A stretch of 64,000 nucleotides of DNA from assembly GCA_030429705.1 (NCBI GenBank), contig JAUIES010000001.1:1736001-1800000 (forward strand). Reading direction: 5' to 3'. Below are positions 50,365 through 59,200 of the stretch, piece after piece (position 1 is the first letter of the stretch; each line of letters starts with the position of its first letter). Origin of the DNA: Phycisphaerae bacterium (GTDB lineage: Bacteria; Planctomycetota; Phycisphaerae; Phycisphaerales; UBA1924). Both the position numbers and the translations under genes were made by a program. The notes under the pieces are model-generated. The model was given only the letters and a program-made list of their open reading frames with translations, was not told the origin of the DNA and searched no databases.

Positions 50365-52899
50365 TCAGCGCTGCTCCTCACGCACTGCGTCTTCGTCGGT
50401 TGCGTCATCTTCAGATGGTTGATCCGGGCTTGCGGGGGGGAGAGACCTCGGCGTGACCATCTGAATGCGTGTTGGTTTCAACTTGGGCAGATTCAAATCG
50501 AGTTCCGCTTCGGCCTGCGGCCCTTTGGTGAGCAGCCTCAGGTCCTGAAAGGTCGGGTCGGTCATGATTTTGGGCGTGATGAAGATGTAGAGGAGCGTTT
50601 TTGATCGTTGCTTGTTGGTGTCGCGGAAGAGATGCCCGACGAGTGGGATATCGCCGAGCAACGGCACCTTGACGATGGTGTCGTTATCGCTGTCAACTTC
50701 GATACCGCCGACCACGATGGTTGCGTCAGAGGGGATGGTGGCAATGCCATCGACACTTCGGTCTTGCTTGGGCGCAGGAATGCCGTTGGCGCCGGTGCCG
50801 ATAAAGTTTGACAGGGTAACGCTGTATTCGAGGCGGATGTATCCGGCTTCTGAGATGGTGGGGGTGACGGTCAGCGTCGTACCAGCATCTTCATACCCTG
50901 CAAATGTCTGGTCGGTGGTCGCCGTTCCCTGAGAGGTCGTCGTGGTTGGCTGTTGCTCGATGGATGCGATCGTGGCTTCTTCGTTGTCATTGACGAGCAA
51001 CTGTGGTGAGGAGAGGATGCGCGAGTCGGTATCGGTCTGCACTGCGTTGATGATGAATGGAACCGATTCTGAACGAATCAGTGCTGAGGTAAATCCGGCG
51101 AGCCCGGTCGCGACATTGCGAGGGTCGGTGAATGTCGCCCCTGCATCGCTGAGGCCAAAGATATTCTGAGCCTGAAACTGCCCGGCAGCGAGTTGAGTTT
51201 CGACCGCGAGTCGGAAGTCGCGGTTGTCCGTCACCGCCACGATGGTCGCTTCGAGATAGACCTGCGGGCGGCGCAGGTCGAGGCGATTGACGAGTTTCGA
51301 GAACTCGTCCTGCTGCTTCTTGGGTGCTTTGACAATGACCTGGTTGTTCGATTCGTCAGCGATGACGAATACACGGGTCGGGTCGGGTGCGAAGCCGGCC
51401 TCTTCGCCCGTCGAGCGGGGTTGTTGCTGGAATTGATTGAACTGGTTGAAGTTGTTGGTGTTGGGCAGGAGCGCCGAGTCGCCGGTGGGGGACTGACCGG
51501 AGATGAGTCCCTGGATAATCTCGGCGACATCGGTCGCACGGGCGTTGGAGAGTTTGTAGTACTCGAGCGTGATGATGTCTTCGCTGACATCGAGGAGTTC
51601 GATCCAGTCGGCGAGTTCGGCCTGCTGGGCGGCTGTGCCGTAATAGATGATGGACTGTCGGCGTTCATCGACGACCATGATCGGGCCGCCAACGACCTCC
51701 TGCGTCTGGTTGAGTTGCTGGTTCTGCTGGGGTTGCTGGAAACCACCGAACGGATTGAAGTTTGAATTGGTGTCTTCAAGCGTGATGACTTCGCCGAGTC
51801 CGCGTTGTCTGGCAAGGTCGGCGATCTGGAGGACCGCCGTTCCGGCGAAATACTGCCTGCGCTCCATGGTGTTGGGCACATCGATGACAGTGATGACATC
51901 ATGAACCTGTTCAAGTTCCGAGCCGTTGCCGCGGAAGATGAGGGCATTTGACTGAGCATCGACGGTGAGGCGGTCAGCGATATTGTCGAGCGCGCTGCCG
52001 GAGGTGCCGGTACTGGGCGTTTGCTGGCCTGGGTTGCCGCGGTTCTGGATCTGTGGATTTCGATTGTTGGTGGTCGAGGCTGCGGTGCCGCTGCCGCCGA
52101 CGAGTTGGATGACGCGTTCGCGGGCGACCGGGGCTGCGATGTGTTCGAGTTCGATGCGGCTGAAGCGTGCTTTGGCGTATCGATCGTACAGATCGAGGAC
52201 GATTTCTTCGACGCGAACGATGTCGCGCGGTGTTCCGGTCATGACGAGGACGCCGAGTTCATCGATGTAGGCGATGTTGCCGCCGGTTGCGCCCGGTGTG
52301 GTGCCCCCCCCGGCCTGGCCGAGGATGGTCTGGATGGCTTCCTGCAATCCGGAAGGCCGCATGCCGAGTGTTTCGATGATTTTGCTGGTTGCCCGATCGC
52401 CGCCGCGTGTGACCGGCGTTTCGGCTGCGGGTTGCACGGTGTAGATGCCGCTGGAGTCCTGGGTGATTGAGAAGTCGTACTGCTCGAGAACAGCATCGAG
52501 GAGATTCATGAGATCGGACTTGGGCACATCGACGGGCGCGTTGAAGGTCACGGTGCCATTGAGTGAGCCTTTGATGATGACGTTGATGCCGAGAGTCGAT
52601 GCGACATAGTCGACGAGCGTCGACAGTTCGACCGGTTCCGAGAAGGCCTGGAATGTGATCGAACCATCATCTGCCGAGGCGGGTTGCGACTCGGTGTCAG
52701 ATTCGGGCTGGGCAGCGGGAACGACAGCACCCGGGACGACGCTGTTGGCATCGGCATCGGCAGGTGTCCCCGGCTGCGTGGCAGGCTGGACCGGAAGCGC
52801 CATCGCCAAGCCTGAACAGGAGGCCAGCACCGCGAGCCATGCAGCAGTTCGTGGCAAGGGAGGACGGCCGTAGATTCTTGAAGGTGATCGTGTGTTCAT
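50365..52899 (-). CDS. gspD: Type II secretion system secretin (GspD)
   Basis: 844-aa outer-membrane secretin. Signal peptide (AAWLAVLASCSGLAMA). N0/N1-N3 periplasmic domains contain ITFQAFSEPVELSTLVDYVA and several KH-like repeats (ALIFRGNGSELEQVHDVITV, VFVIADESNNQVIVKA), separated by Gln/Asn-rich linkers. The secretin domain has VPFIINAVQTDTDSRILSSP, then VVGGIEVDSDN and VPLLGDIPLVGHLFRDTN, the family hallmark. The start at 52899 is supported by GGAGG 8 nt upstream; an ATG at 52950 in the same frame is possible. Forms a secretion operon with gspE. Confidence 0.92.
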   Translation of the reverse strand: MNTRSPSRIYGRPPLPRTAAWLAVLASCSGLAMALPVQPATQPGTPADADANSVVPGAVVPAAQPESDTESQPASADDGSITFQAFSEPVELSTLVDYVASTLGINVIIKGSLNGTVTFNAPVDVPKSDLMNLLDAVLEQYDFSITQDSSGIYTVQPAAETPVTRGGDRATSKIIETLGMRPSGLQEAIQTILGQAGGGTTPGATGGNIAYIDELGVLVMTGTPRDIVRVEEIVLDLYDRYAKARFSRIELEHIAAPVARERVIQLVGGSGTAASTTNNRNPQIQNRGNPGQQTPSTGTSGSALDNIADRLTVDAQSNALIFRGNGSELEQVHDVITVIDVPNTMERRQYFAGTAVLQIADLARQRGLGEVITLEDTNSNFNPFGGFQQPQQNQQLNQTQEVVGGPIMVVDERRQSIIYYGTAAQQAELADWIELLDVSEDIITLEYYKLSNARATDVAEIIQGLISGQSPTGDSALLPNTNNFNQFNQFQQQPRSTGEEAGFAPDPTRVFVIADESNNQVIVKAPKKQQDEFSKLVNRLDLRRPQVYLEATIVAVTDNRDFRLAVETQLAAGQFQAQNIFGLSDAGATFTDPRNVATGLAGFTSALIRSESVPFIINAVQTDTDSRILSSPQLLVNDNEEATIASIEQQPTTTTSQGTATTDQTFAGYEDAGTTLTVTPTISEAGYIRLEYSVTLSNFIGTGANGIPAPKQDRSVDGIATIPSDATIVVGGIEVDSDNDTIVKVPLLGDIPLVGHLFRDTNKQRSKTLLYIFITPKIMTDPTFQDLRLLTKGPQAEAELDLNLPKLKPTRIQMVTPRSLPPASPDQPSEDDATDEDAVREEQR

Positions 52900-52966
52900 G
52901 CGTGCGTCCTCCGAGGGGCGTCTACGGTTGGTTGTGAGATTGATGTTCATGGTGAGGCTCTATTGA

Positions 52967-53935
52967 ATGCGTGTTGTGTCACTGCTGCCATCGGCGACCG
53001 AAATAGTCTTGTTGCTCGAGGCGGGCGATACACTCGTGGGGCATGTTGAGACGCGTGATCTTTCGATTCGAATGGACGCTTCGCCGCCAGCCTTGAATCA
53101 GGGTACAGGACAAACGGGCGAAGTGTCGGGCCGACCAACACTTGTACGCCCATCGACCAGTTCTGGCCGAGTGCTTGACAGACTCGATACATCCTTGTTT
53201 GTCGATCTGGCTCCCGATGTGGTGATCGCAGGATCGTCTGGCAGTTTCTCGCGTTGTGAGGTCGAGGGTGTGATCGATGCAATCAAGTCGTCGGGCGGTA
53301 AAAAACCGGTTCTGTTGTGGCTTGAGCCTCATTCGATCGAAGAAATCGTTGATGATGTGATTCGCGTTGCTGAGGCTTTGCGCTGTCCTGAGCGAGGGAT
53401 GCAGTGCGCAGTCGCCCTGCGAACGAAGATTCTGGAAGTGCAGGAATGGGTGACGCCTTTTGTAGATCATGGAACTGTTGTGGGGTTTCTTGAGGGATTG
53501 GATCCGCTGATGGTTGCGGGTCATTGGACGGTGCAGATGATCGAACGAGCGGGTGGTGTTCACCCTTGGAATGCGAGCGTCGCGAAACCGAATGCGGGCG
53601 CGGCGTGCGGTCCGCAGCAGGCCGAACGCATCGCCGGGCCGTCTATTACAGTCGATGCCGAAGCCTTTACATCGCGGTTACCAGAGGTTGTGATTGTGTG
53701 TCCGCGCGGCGCTGATCTCACGCAGTCAGAGGCGGCTGCACGGAGTTTGTTGAACAGAGAGTGGTTCCAGAGCACGCCGGCTGCTCGAACGGATCGCGTG
53801 TATGCGGTCGATGGCCGAGCGAGTTTCCATCAGCCCGGGCCTGGTATTGTCGACGCATTTCGGTTTATTGTGGGCTTGCTCGAGGGTCGATCTGACTGGA
53901 TGTCAGCGGTCCCTTGGAGCAAAATCGGTGGTTGA
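52967..53935 (+). CDS. Cobalamin-binding/BtuF-like periplasmic-binding-fold protein
   Basis: 322-aa protein that starts directly with RVVSLLPSATEIVLLLEAGD, the first strand and helix of BtuF/FepB-type binding domains, without a signal peptide. GHVETRDL, LAPDVVIAGSSG, GFLEGLDPLMVAGHWTVQMI and VDGRASFHQPGPGIVDAFRF fit a family of cobalamin-binding-like proteins lacking export signals. Ligand (corrinoid) is inferred. No ABC permease or ATPase is adjacent. The last core-genome gene before the island edge at about 53971. Confidence 0.75.
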   Translation: MRVVSLLPSATEIVLLLEAGDTLVGHVETRDLSIRMDASPPALNQGTGQTGEVSGRPTLVRPSTSSGRVLDRLDTSLFVDLAPDVVIAGSSGSFSRCEVEGVIDAIKSSGGKKPVLLWLEPHSIEEIVDDVIRVAEALRCPERGMQCAVALRTKILEVQEWVTPFVDHGTVVGFLEGLDPLMVAGHWTVQMIERAGGVHPWNASVAKPNAGAACGPQQAERIAGPSITVDAEAFTSRLPEVVIVCPRGADLTQSEAAARSLLNREWFQSTPAARTDRVYAVDGRASFHQPGPGIVDAFRFIVGLLEGRSDWMSAVPWSKIGG

Positions 53936-53970
53936 GTCGAATATCCAACCCGCGCGACGATTGCTGTGAA

Positions 53971-54015
53971 TACCCCCGCAAGGACTCGAACCTTGAACCC
54001 GCTGATTAAGAGTCA
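53971..54015 (-). tRNA. 3' fragment of a tRNA-Lys(CTT) gene, probable attachment-site remnant
   Basis: Read on the minus strand this is anticodon arm to 3' end of a tRNA. The anticodon loop is CTCTTAA (anticodon CTT), followed by variable region GGGTTC, the T arm CAAGG-TTCGAGT-CCTTG, and acceptor strand CGGGGGT plus A. The 5' half (acceptor, D arm and base 27 of the anticodon stem) is missing; the sequence to the right of 54015 does not continue as a tRNA. This is what remains when an element integrates into a tRNA 3' end. Confidence 0.75.
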
Positions 54016-54023
54016 GAAGGAAG

Positions 54024-54190
54024 ACGTTGCTATTAAAGGACTTACGATCGACCATACGCACCAGAGTACGCAAAACTCTGCAGATGGGGCGTTTGACCCA
54101 GAACTGTCCGCGTTGATTGAAGTGTGGCCCGACCTTCCTGAAAGTATCCGCGCGGGCATTGCGGCGATGGTGGCGACTGTACGGGGCTAA
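54024..54190 (+). pseudogene. Remnant resembling the C-terminal tail of a tyrosine recombinase
   Basis: The frame ends FDPELSALIEVWPDLPESIR followed by AGIAAMVATVRG and a stop. This resembles the last about 30 residues of planctomycete phage-type integrases (a 'LxxLIxAWPxLPExIRAGIxAMV' pattern, from memory). The catalytic region is absent; upstream the frame runs into the tRNA fragment. Could also be a small independent protein; there is no clear ribosome-binding site. Confidence 0.45.
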
Positions 54191-54211
54191 TGCCGACAAC
54201 GGGCCGAAAGG

Positions 54212-54235
54212 CGGGGCGGGCAGCCCCGGTTTTTT
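54212..54235 (+). terminator. Rho-independent terminator after the integrase-tail remnant
   Basis: Stem CGGGGC (54212-54217), loop GGGCA, stem GCCCCG (54223-54228), then GTTTTTT. Placed 22 nt after the remnant's stop codon. Confidence 0.7.
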
Positions 54236-54390
54236 CCGCGTGATGTGGTTTGGACTTTGCAATGGGCTGCTTTTTTGGTGGGAGGAGTTGGGTGAGCGTC
54301 GGTCAAGCATCGATATTGGTGGCTTTCGATTGGCAGGTATGATGAGCACGCCCCAATGAAACCCGTGGCCTTCGCCAAACCCGAGATCGC

Positions 54391-54396
54391 TATACT
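54391..54396 (+). promoter_or_regulatory. -10 box for the riboswitch transcript
   Basis: TATACT, a near-consensus -10 element, lies 5 nt before the first base of the putative riboswitch P1 stem, so transcription would start right at its 5' end. No good -35 box is seen. Confidence 0.45.
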
Positions 54397-54400
54397 AGAT

Positions 54401-54498
54401 GCGCATCGAGAGTCCCTGGCAGCCTCTGCAACCAGGGCGGCAACCGACCGGCGAACACGCCGTCACGGTGCCGAGGCAGCCCTCTGAGGGATCATGCG
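54401..54498 (+). ncRNA. SAM-I/IV-like riboswitch candidate
   Basis: Shows the architecture and key bases of the SAM-I clan. P1 is CGCAT (54402-54406)/ATGCG (54494-54498), followed by GAGAG. P2 is CCCTGG (54414-54419)/CCAGGG (54432-54437). The core CGGCAACC is at 54438-54445. P3 is GACCGGCG with loop AACA and CGCCGTC. GGTGCC lies at 54467-54472, pairing with GG...CC of the core. The P2 loop bases GCCTC (54422-54426) complement GAGGC (54473-54477), giving the P2-loop/J3-4 pseudoknot of this class. P4 is CCCT-CTG-AGGG (54480-54490). Known members bind S-adenosylmethionine. The gene downstream (54577) is an unknown 77-aa ORF, which is unusual. Confidence 0.6.
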
Positions 54499-54576
54499 GC
54501 GTCACTAAATGACGCACACCGGTCGATGGTCGGCCACCCCCACAGGGCGACATTTACGCACTGAAAGGTGTTGACC

Positions 54577-54810
54577 ATGAATCCAGCCGAAGCGATTGCC
54601 GTAACCGCACAGAACCAACCACAGCCGATTCCGCCGGGCACGAACATGTATTTGTTGACAGGCGTCCGGGAGATCAAACCCTCTGAGGAATCGCTTCACC
54701 AAGCGATTGAGCAACTTGAGCGAGACTTGCCCGAAGACACCCAACCGGCAGAGTTCTACGAGCGGCTGAGGCGCGTGGGGATTCGGATGTTCGCGCCAGA
54801 ATCACTGTGA
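54577..54810 (+). CDS. Small hypothetical protein downstream of the riboswitch candidate
   Basis: 77-aa acidic protein starting at ATG 54577, with GAAAGGTG 6 nt upstream. The sequence (MNPAEAIAVTAQNQPQPIPP..., then SLHQAIEQLERDLPEDTQPA and EFYERLRRVGIRMF) has a Pro-rich front and a helical back half. No family recognised. It is the first ORF of the riboswitch transcript. Its TGA is directly followed by a GTG start in the same frame. Confidence 0.6.
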   Translation: MNPAEAIAVTAQNQPQPIPPGTNMYLLTGVREIKPSEESLHQAIEQLERDLPEDTQPAEFYERLRRVGIRMFAPESL

Positions 54811-55329
54811 GTGTTTCACACAGAGACAGACCACGCGAAGCAGATCGTGGAGGCGGCCAAGCACATCCACAACGCCATGTCTGGGATGCACCCATCCGGT
54901 CCGGTCCCGCCATCTGATGGGGGTGGCCCGACCACAAAGGAAGCCAAGAGAGGAAGCAATGATGAGCAAGGCAAGGATGAAAGAGTTGATGGAACACAAG
55001 GCTTGGATTCTAAAGACAGCGCCACAGAGGGAGAACTTCCCAACCGACGAGGCGTTCGACGAGGCAAGGTCGTACTGGAGGACACATCAGGGCCGACAAC
55101 TCCCGCGACTCGACGAACAGATCCGCTTGTTGGACTCCCCCGAATCATCGTCGTTGACCAAAAAGAAGTAGAGTTCGGCCCATTCACACCAGCACGCGAG
55201 GCCGCACAAGCAAAGAGAGCAAAGCCAAATGAAGAAGCAGAGGCAGAAACAAGAACTGGAAGAACGGGTACGCAAAGAGATGGCCGCACCGGACTGGAGC
55301 CAACGGATGTTCGAGGGCGGACTTCGTAA
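54811..55329 (+). CDS. Possible ORF restarted after the TGA of the upstream small gene
   Basis: 172 codons, open from the GTG that immediately follows the previous stop (TGA-GTG), in the same frame. The first about 30 residues (HAKQIVEAAKHIHNAMSGMH) look protein-like; the remainder is a highly charged, T/G/R-rich sequence that overlaps two better-supported ORFs (54959 and 55229) in another frame. Either a short coupled peptide that ends in an overlapping region, or a chance open frame. Confidence 0.25.
   Translation: MFHTETDHAKQIVEAAKHIHNAMSGMHPSGPVPPSDGGGPTTKEAKRGSNDEQGKDERVDGTQGLDSKDSATEGELPNRRGVRRGKVVLEDTSGPTTPATRRTDPLVGLPRIIVVDQKEVEFGPFTPAREAAQAKRAKPNEEAEAETRTGRTGTQRDGRTGLEPTDVRGRTS
54959..55171 (+). 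CDS. Small basic hypothetical protein
   Basis: 70-aa protein in frame 2. A purine-rich GAGAGGAAG stretch lies just before ATG 54959. The sequence (SKARMKELMEHKAWILKTAP..., RENFPTDEAFDEARSYWRTH) is helical and charged, ending in KKK. No recognised domain. Island gene of phage/plasmid character. Confidence 0.5.
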   Translation: MMSKARMKELMEHKAWILKTAPQRENFPTDEAFDEARSYWRTHQGRQLPRLDEQIRLLDSPESSSLTKKK

Positions 55330-55405
55330 GATGGATCGGATGGCGAAGGAGAAGGGGTCGAAAGTCGCCGGTTCGTACACTTCACGCGATCAGCCCACAC
55401 GATAG
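55229..55405 (+). CDS. Small helical hypothetical protein
   Basis: 58-aa protein in frame 2 after a 57-nt gap, with AGAGAGCAAAG upstream of ATG 55229. A Lys/Gln/Glu-rich helix (KKQRQKQELEERVRKEMAAP) leads into DWSQRMFEGGLRKMDRMAKE. Too short for most callers. No family recognised; probably co-transcribed with the preceding small ORF. Confidence 0.45.
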   Translation: MKKQRQKQELEERVRKEMAAPDWSQRMFEGGLRKMDRMAKEKGSKVAGSYTSRDQPTR

Positions 55406-55482
55406 TCGAGGGCATTCTCAGGAAGTTCGCAGGGATCGAGTCACGCGCCACTGGCACTGACCTCATGATCCCCGTCATCAGC

Positions 55483-55737
55483 CTAGTCCGCACGCTGTTC
55501 AACTTGAATCTCCCCCAGCGGCCTCGGATCGACGAAGATCACGGGGTAGTGCGGATACGCCAGTCCTTCAGTATCACGGGGCCGGTCGCAGGTGGGGCAA
55601 GGCGTGCCATAGGTGTCCGGCGTTGCGACGAACATCGGACTCACTATGCCAGGGAAACCACAGGTTGGACAGTCTGCGTCGGGCGCCGTTGCCTCAATTC
55701 GCTGTTCAAGCCGTCGAAGGCGAGCTTCAAGCGACAT
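55483..55737 (-). CDS. Small zinc-ribbon protein
   Basis: 84-aa protein beginning with a short coiled-coil (MSLEARLRRLEQRIE), followed by two C-P-T-C knuckles (DCPTCGFPG and TPCPTCDRPR) that should bind one zinc. It overlaps the end of the upstream gene by 11 nt on the minus strand. Such proteins accompany DUF5681-type genes in planctomycete mobile regions. Start at 55737 chosen because the coiled-coil begins there; the frame extends to 55827. Confidence 0.6.
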   Translation of the reverse strand: MSLEARLRRLEQRIEATAPDADCPTCGFPGIVSPMFVATPDTYGTPCPTCDRPRDTEGLAYPHYPVIFVDPRPLGEIQVEQRAD

Positions 55738-56056
55738 TGCTCTGTGCCTCGTGATGTTCTGCCTGCGCGGCGCTTCTTTCGAGAGCCTCGATTCGTTCGA
55801 GGATGTCCAGAGAGACTGGCGGTCCAAGGAGACGGTCTAGGAGCAACTTCGCAGCGGCAGTGTCCCCTGCTCGGGCCTGAGCGACCAGTGCGACGATGAC
55901 CTCCGAGAGATCTCTCGGCGTCACTGTGCGGAACAATTCGGCTCGAAGGCGGGCGGCGCGCCGAGCCTGAGGGTTGCCCCTGGCGCAGCAATTGCCTTCC
56001 GTGAATCGCCCGTGCCTATCACGACCGTTAGAACCCGTTGTTGACGGTGCGGTCAT
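55727..56056 (-). CDS. DUF5681-like small protein
   Basis: 109-aa protein. The N-terminal GRDRHGRFTEGNCCARGNPQ is the 'GRFxxGN...GNP' signature found in DUF5681 and related proteins of mobile elements. A helical region follows (TPRDLSEVIVALVAQARAGD, AAAKLLLDRLLGPP). Probably DNA-binding or terminase-small-subunit-like; not established. First gene of a minus-strand pair with the zinc-ribbon protein. Confidence 0.65.
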   Translation of the reverse strand: MTAPSTTGSNGRDRHGRFTEGNCCARGNPQARRAARLRAELFRTVTPRDLSEVIVALVAQARAGDTAAAKLLLDRLLGPPVSLDILERIEALERSAAQAEHHEAQSNVA

Positions 56057-56277
56057 GCATAAATTCTACCAGTTCTGAGACTCGCGCTCCGGTGAAAGGG
56101 AATGAAAAATCAAATCGAACAGGATTTCGCTTCTTCCCTGCGGAAGAGCGATGCCATGTGTGACAGAACGAGACACTCTACTCACTGTCAGAACGATCTC
56201 TTGAGGCGCTCATTAGGAGCCCATGAAGCGAATGACTCCGTTCCCGTCCGAGGTGCGCAGGTGCAAAACCAAAGGGC
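56057..56277. other. Intergenic gap after hsdR
   Basis: 220 bases without a convincing ORF. A 6-bp inverted repeat TGACAG/CTGTCA (around 56162-56187) is present but has no U-run. It would serve as leader of the DUF5681-like gene and trailer of hsdR. Confidence 0.4.
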
Positions 56278-59200
56278 CTAGCCGGTGCTCGATCCGAGGT
56301 TGGAGTTCATGGTTTCTAACACAGCGAAAAGCTGTTCAATGACCGGTTCGTGATCGGCGAACACAGCTTCGGGCCCGCCTGCATTCAAGTTGCTGAACGG
56401 CGGCTCGTACAGGGCCGATGCATCCATCACACCCCGTTCAGTGAGCTGATCGATCACCAGTTCGACGAACCGTATCTGCTGAGTGGTGAGACTTCGGTCA
56501 CTGAGGAACTGGCTGAATGCCAACTGCGCCGCGGCCTGGTCCATGCCGACGAGGCTTCGTACGAAGTGAGGCAGGGAGGGCGATTGACTGCGAACCAACA
56601 GATCGCTGAGGAGCTGTGGTCCGTCGTCCTCACCAATGTCCACCAAGGCGCTTTCGAGACCCTCGAGGTCAGATGGAGTGAGCGCCTCGTTGGTTCGGAG
56701 CCTGTGGATGACGATGTTGTTCATGCGAGCATTGAGAAACTGCTTGACCTTCTTCTCGTATTGCGCTCCGGTCATGGCGGGCATGGCGATAATCTCGCCC
56801 GCTCGAACTCCAATGACCTCGTCCTTGAAGTCCGTGTAGACGATCTTGCGATTCTTCTTGTCAAGGAACGGCATCAGCCCGCGCAGGCGGAGGCGAAGCT
56901 CCTCGAGCCCGTTCAAACCAATCTCCTCCCAGAACCCATTCTCCTGAATGGCAGCAAGATACTCAAGCTGTGCCTGCACGGCGGGGATCGCAGTCTTCTC
57001 TTCGAGCAGCATGGCAATCTCGACGACCCGATGGCGGTGCGTCTCGAAGACTTCGGGTTCGCTCTCGGCCAGGGCGAGCTGCATGCGCAGCGCGGTGAGG
57101 TCGAACATACGGGCTTCGATATCATCCGTGTCGATCTCGCTGGGCAGACCCGCAACCGCTTTCTGGAGGTGTTCAAGGTCGGCGTCACTGAGCTGGTCCC
57201 ACACCGCGCGCTCGCGGAATCGATCGACAGATTCCCGGCGCATGCGGACGATGAAGTTGTCCGGGTTCATCGCCGCGACTTCGCCGTGAAGACCAGACTT
57301 GAGTGATTCTGCAAGAGACGAGTCGGGGTCGAGTTCAGGGGTCGATTGGATGTGCCCGAGCAACTGGACACGGGCGCGGAACAGGCGCGTGCCGAGTGCG
57401 ACACCACCACCGCGTTCGATTCCATCGGGGTTCTCTTTGAAGAAATCAAAGTTGAAGCAGAAATCGAAGATGCGGAAGTCTTGCTTGTCTTCGCCCGGTC
57501 CGAATAGATCGGGACACAACCGTGTGCCGCGCCCGATCATCTGCCAGAACTTGATCTTCGAGTAGACCGGCTTGAAGAAGACCAGATTGGCCACCTCAGG
57601 CACATCGATACCGGTATCGAGCATGTCCACCGAAAGAGCGATGTGAGGCGCTTTGTCCTTTTGCGAGAAGTCATCGAGGATGCTCTGCGGGTAATTGGCG
57701 TAGTGGTCGATGATCCGTGCGAAGTGTCCTTTGTGGTGTGGGTAATGGAAGTTGAATCGATCCTCGATGAACTGCGCGTGATCGTGGTTTCGAGCAAACA
57801 GGATTGTCTTGGCCAGCCGGTCACCGCCCTCGACGGTATGCCCGTGCTCCATCAGGTACTGGAGCACTTTGTCAACCGTGTCTTTGTTGAAGAGCCAGCT
57901 GTTGATCGCGCTCGCGTTGACTTTGTCTGGGAGCGAGTCCGGGGTCACATCGTCGCCCCAGTCGAGGCTTTCCCACTGCTCCTTCTCTTCTTCGCTGAGT
58001 GAGTCGTAGTCGATACCATCGCGTGGAAACCGCAGGTCGACCTGCTCTGCGCGGGGCGGCACGAGGAAGCTATCGGCCACGGCAGTCTCCAGCTCGTAGG
58101 CGTCGGTCGGGACGCTTTTTTCGAGCCCGAAGAGGTCGTAAGTGTTCTTGTCAACCTGCTCTCGGGGCGTTGCTGTCAGGCCCACCAACAGCGAGTCGAA
58201 GTACTCAAAAATCGCACCGTATTTTTGATAGACCGACCGGTGGGCCTCATCGATGATGACAAGATCAAAGTGCCCGACGCTATACCGAGACTCATCTCCA
58301 TTGGTCTCGTCGATAAGACCCATCATGGTCCCGTATGTGCTGACATACACGCGCCCGGTGGAGCCTTTCTCGTTGATGAGGTTGACCGGGCTCGATTCGG
58401 GCAAGTGCGCCTTGAACGCACCCACCGCTTGATTCACAAGTGAGATCCGGTCAGCCAGGAACAATGCTCGCTTCACCCATCCCGCTCGTTGCAGCAGGTC
58501 GACCAGCGCGACCGCGGTTCGAGTCTTGCCTGTGCCCGTCGCCATGACCAACAGTGCAGTTCGTTGAGATGTGGTGAACCGTTCGCTGATGCTGCCGATG
58601 GCCCGCTTCTGGTAGTAGCGCCCGGCAATCGCGTCTTTGATCTTGGTCACATCGAGTGGCTGTTTCTGGCTCCGACGGACGATCAGCGCTTGCAGTTCGT
58701 CCTTCTTGTAAAAGCCTGCGACTTCGCGCGGTGGGTAAGTCGAGTCATCCCACATCCAGGTCGTGTAGCCGCTGGTGTAAAAAATCACCGGTCGCTGGCC
58801 GTGCATTTGCTCGAGACAGTCCGCGTAGAGCTTGGCCTGCTGCTGCCCCTTCCTCGGGTTCAGCGTGGTCTTTTTGGCCTCGACGACCGCCAGCGGTTTG
58901 CCGTCCTCGCCCCACAACACATAGTCGGCATACCCGGTGCCGTTGTTGTTCGGCATGCCCTGGACTTCATACTCCCGGTCCCGCGTTTGGTTGAGTTTCC
59001 ACCCGGCCCGGTTCAGCTCCAGGTCAATCAGCAGGCGTCGGGTCGTCGCCTCGTCGTAGTCGTGCGTGTCCGGGACCTGCTCGTTCTCAGCCTTAATCGC
59101 CGCGAGTTTCTCCCGAAGCTTCACCAGCTCCGCCTCGACCTCGTGCTTTGCCTCCGCTGCTGCATCCAGCTTCGCCTGCATCGCCTCTAACTCGCCGAGG

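Noticed and set aside
53966-54190. A 74-aa protein starting MNTPARTRTLNPLI
   Set aside because: The first about 16 residues are the antisense translation of the tRNA-Lys fragment, a known artefact; only the C-terminal part resembles a protein.
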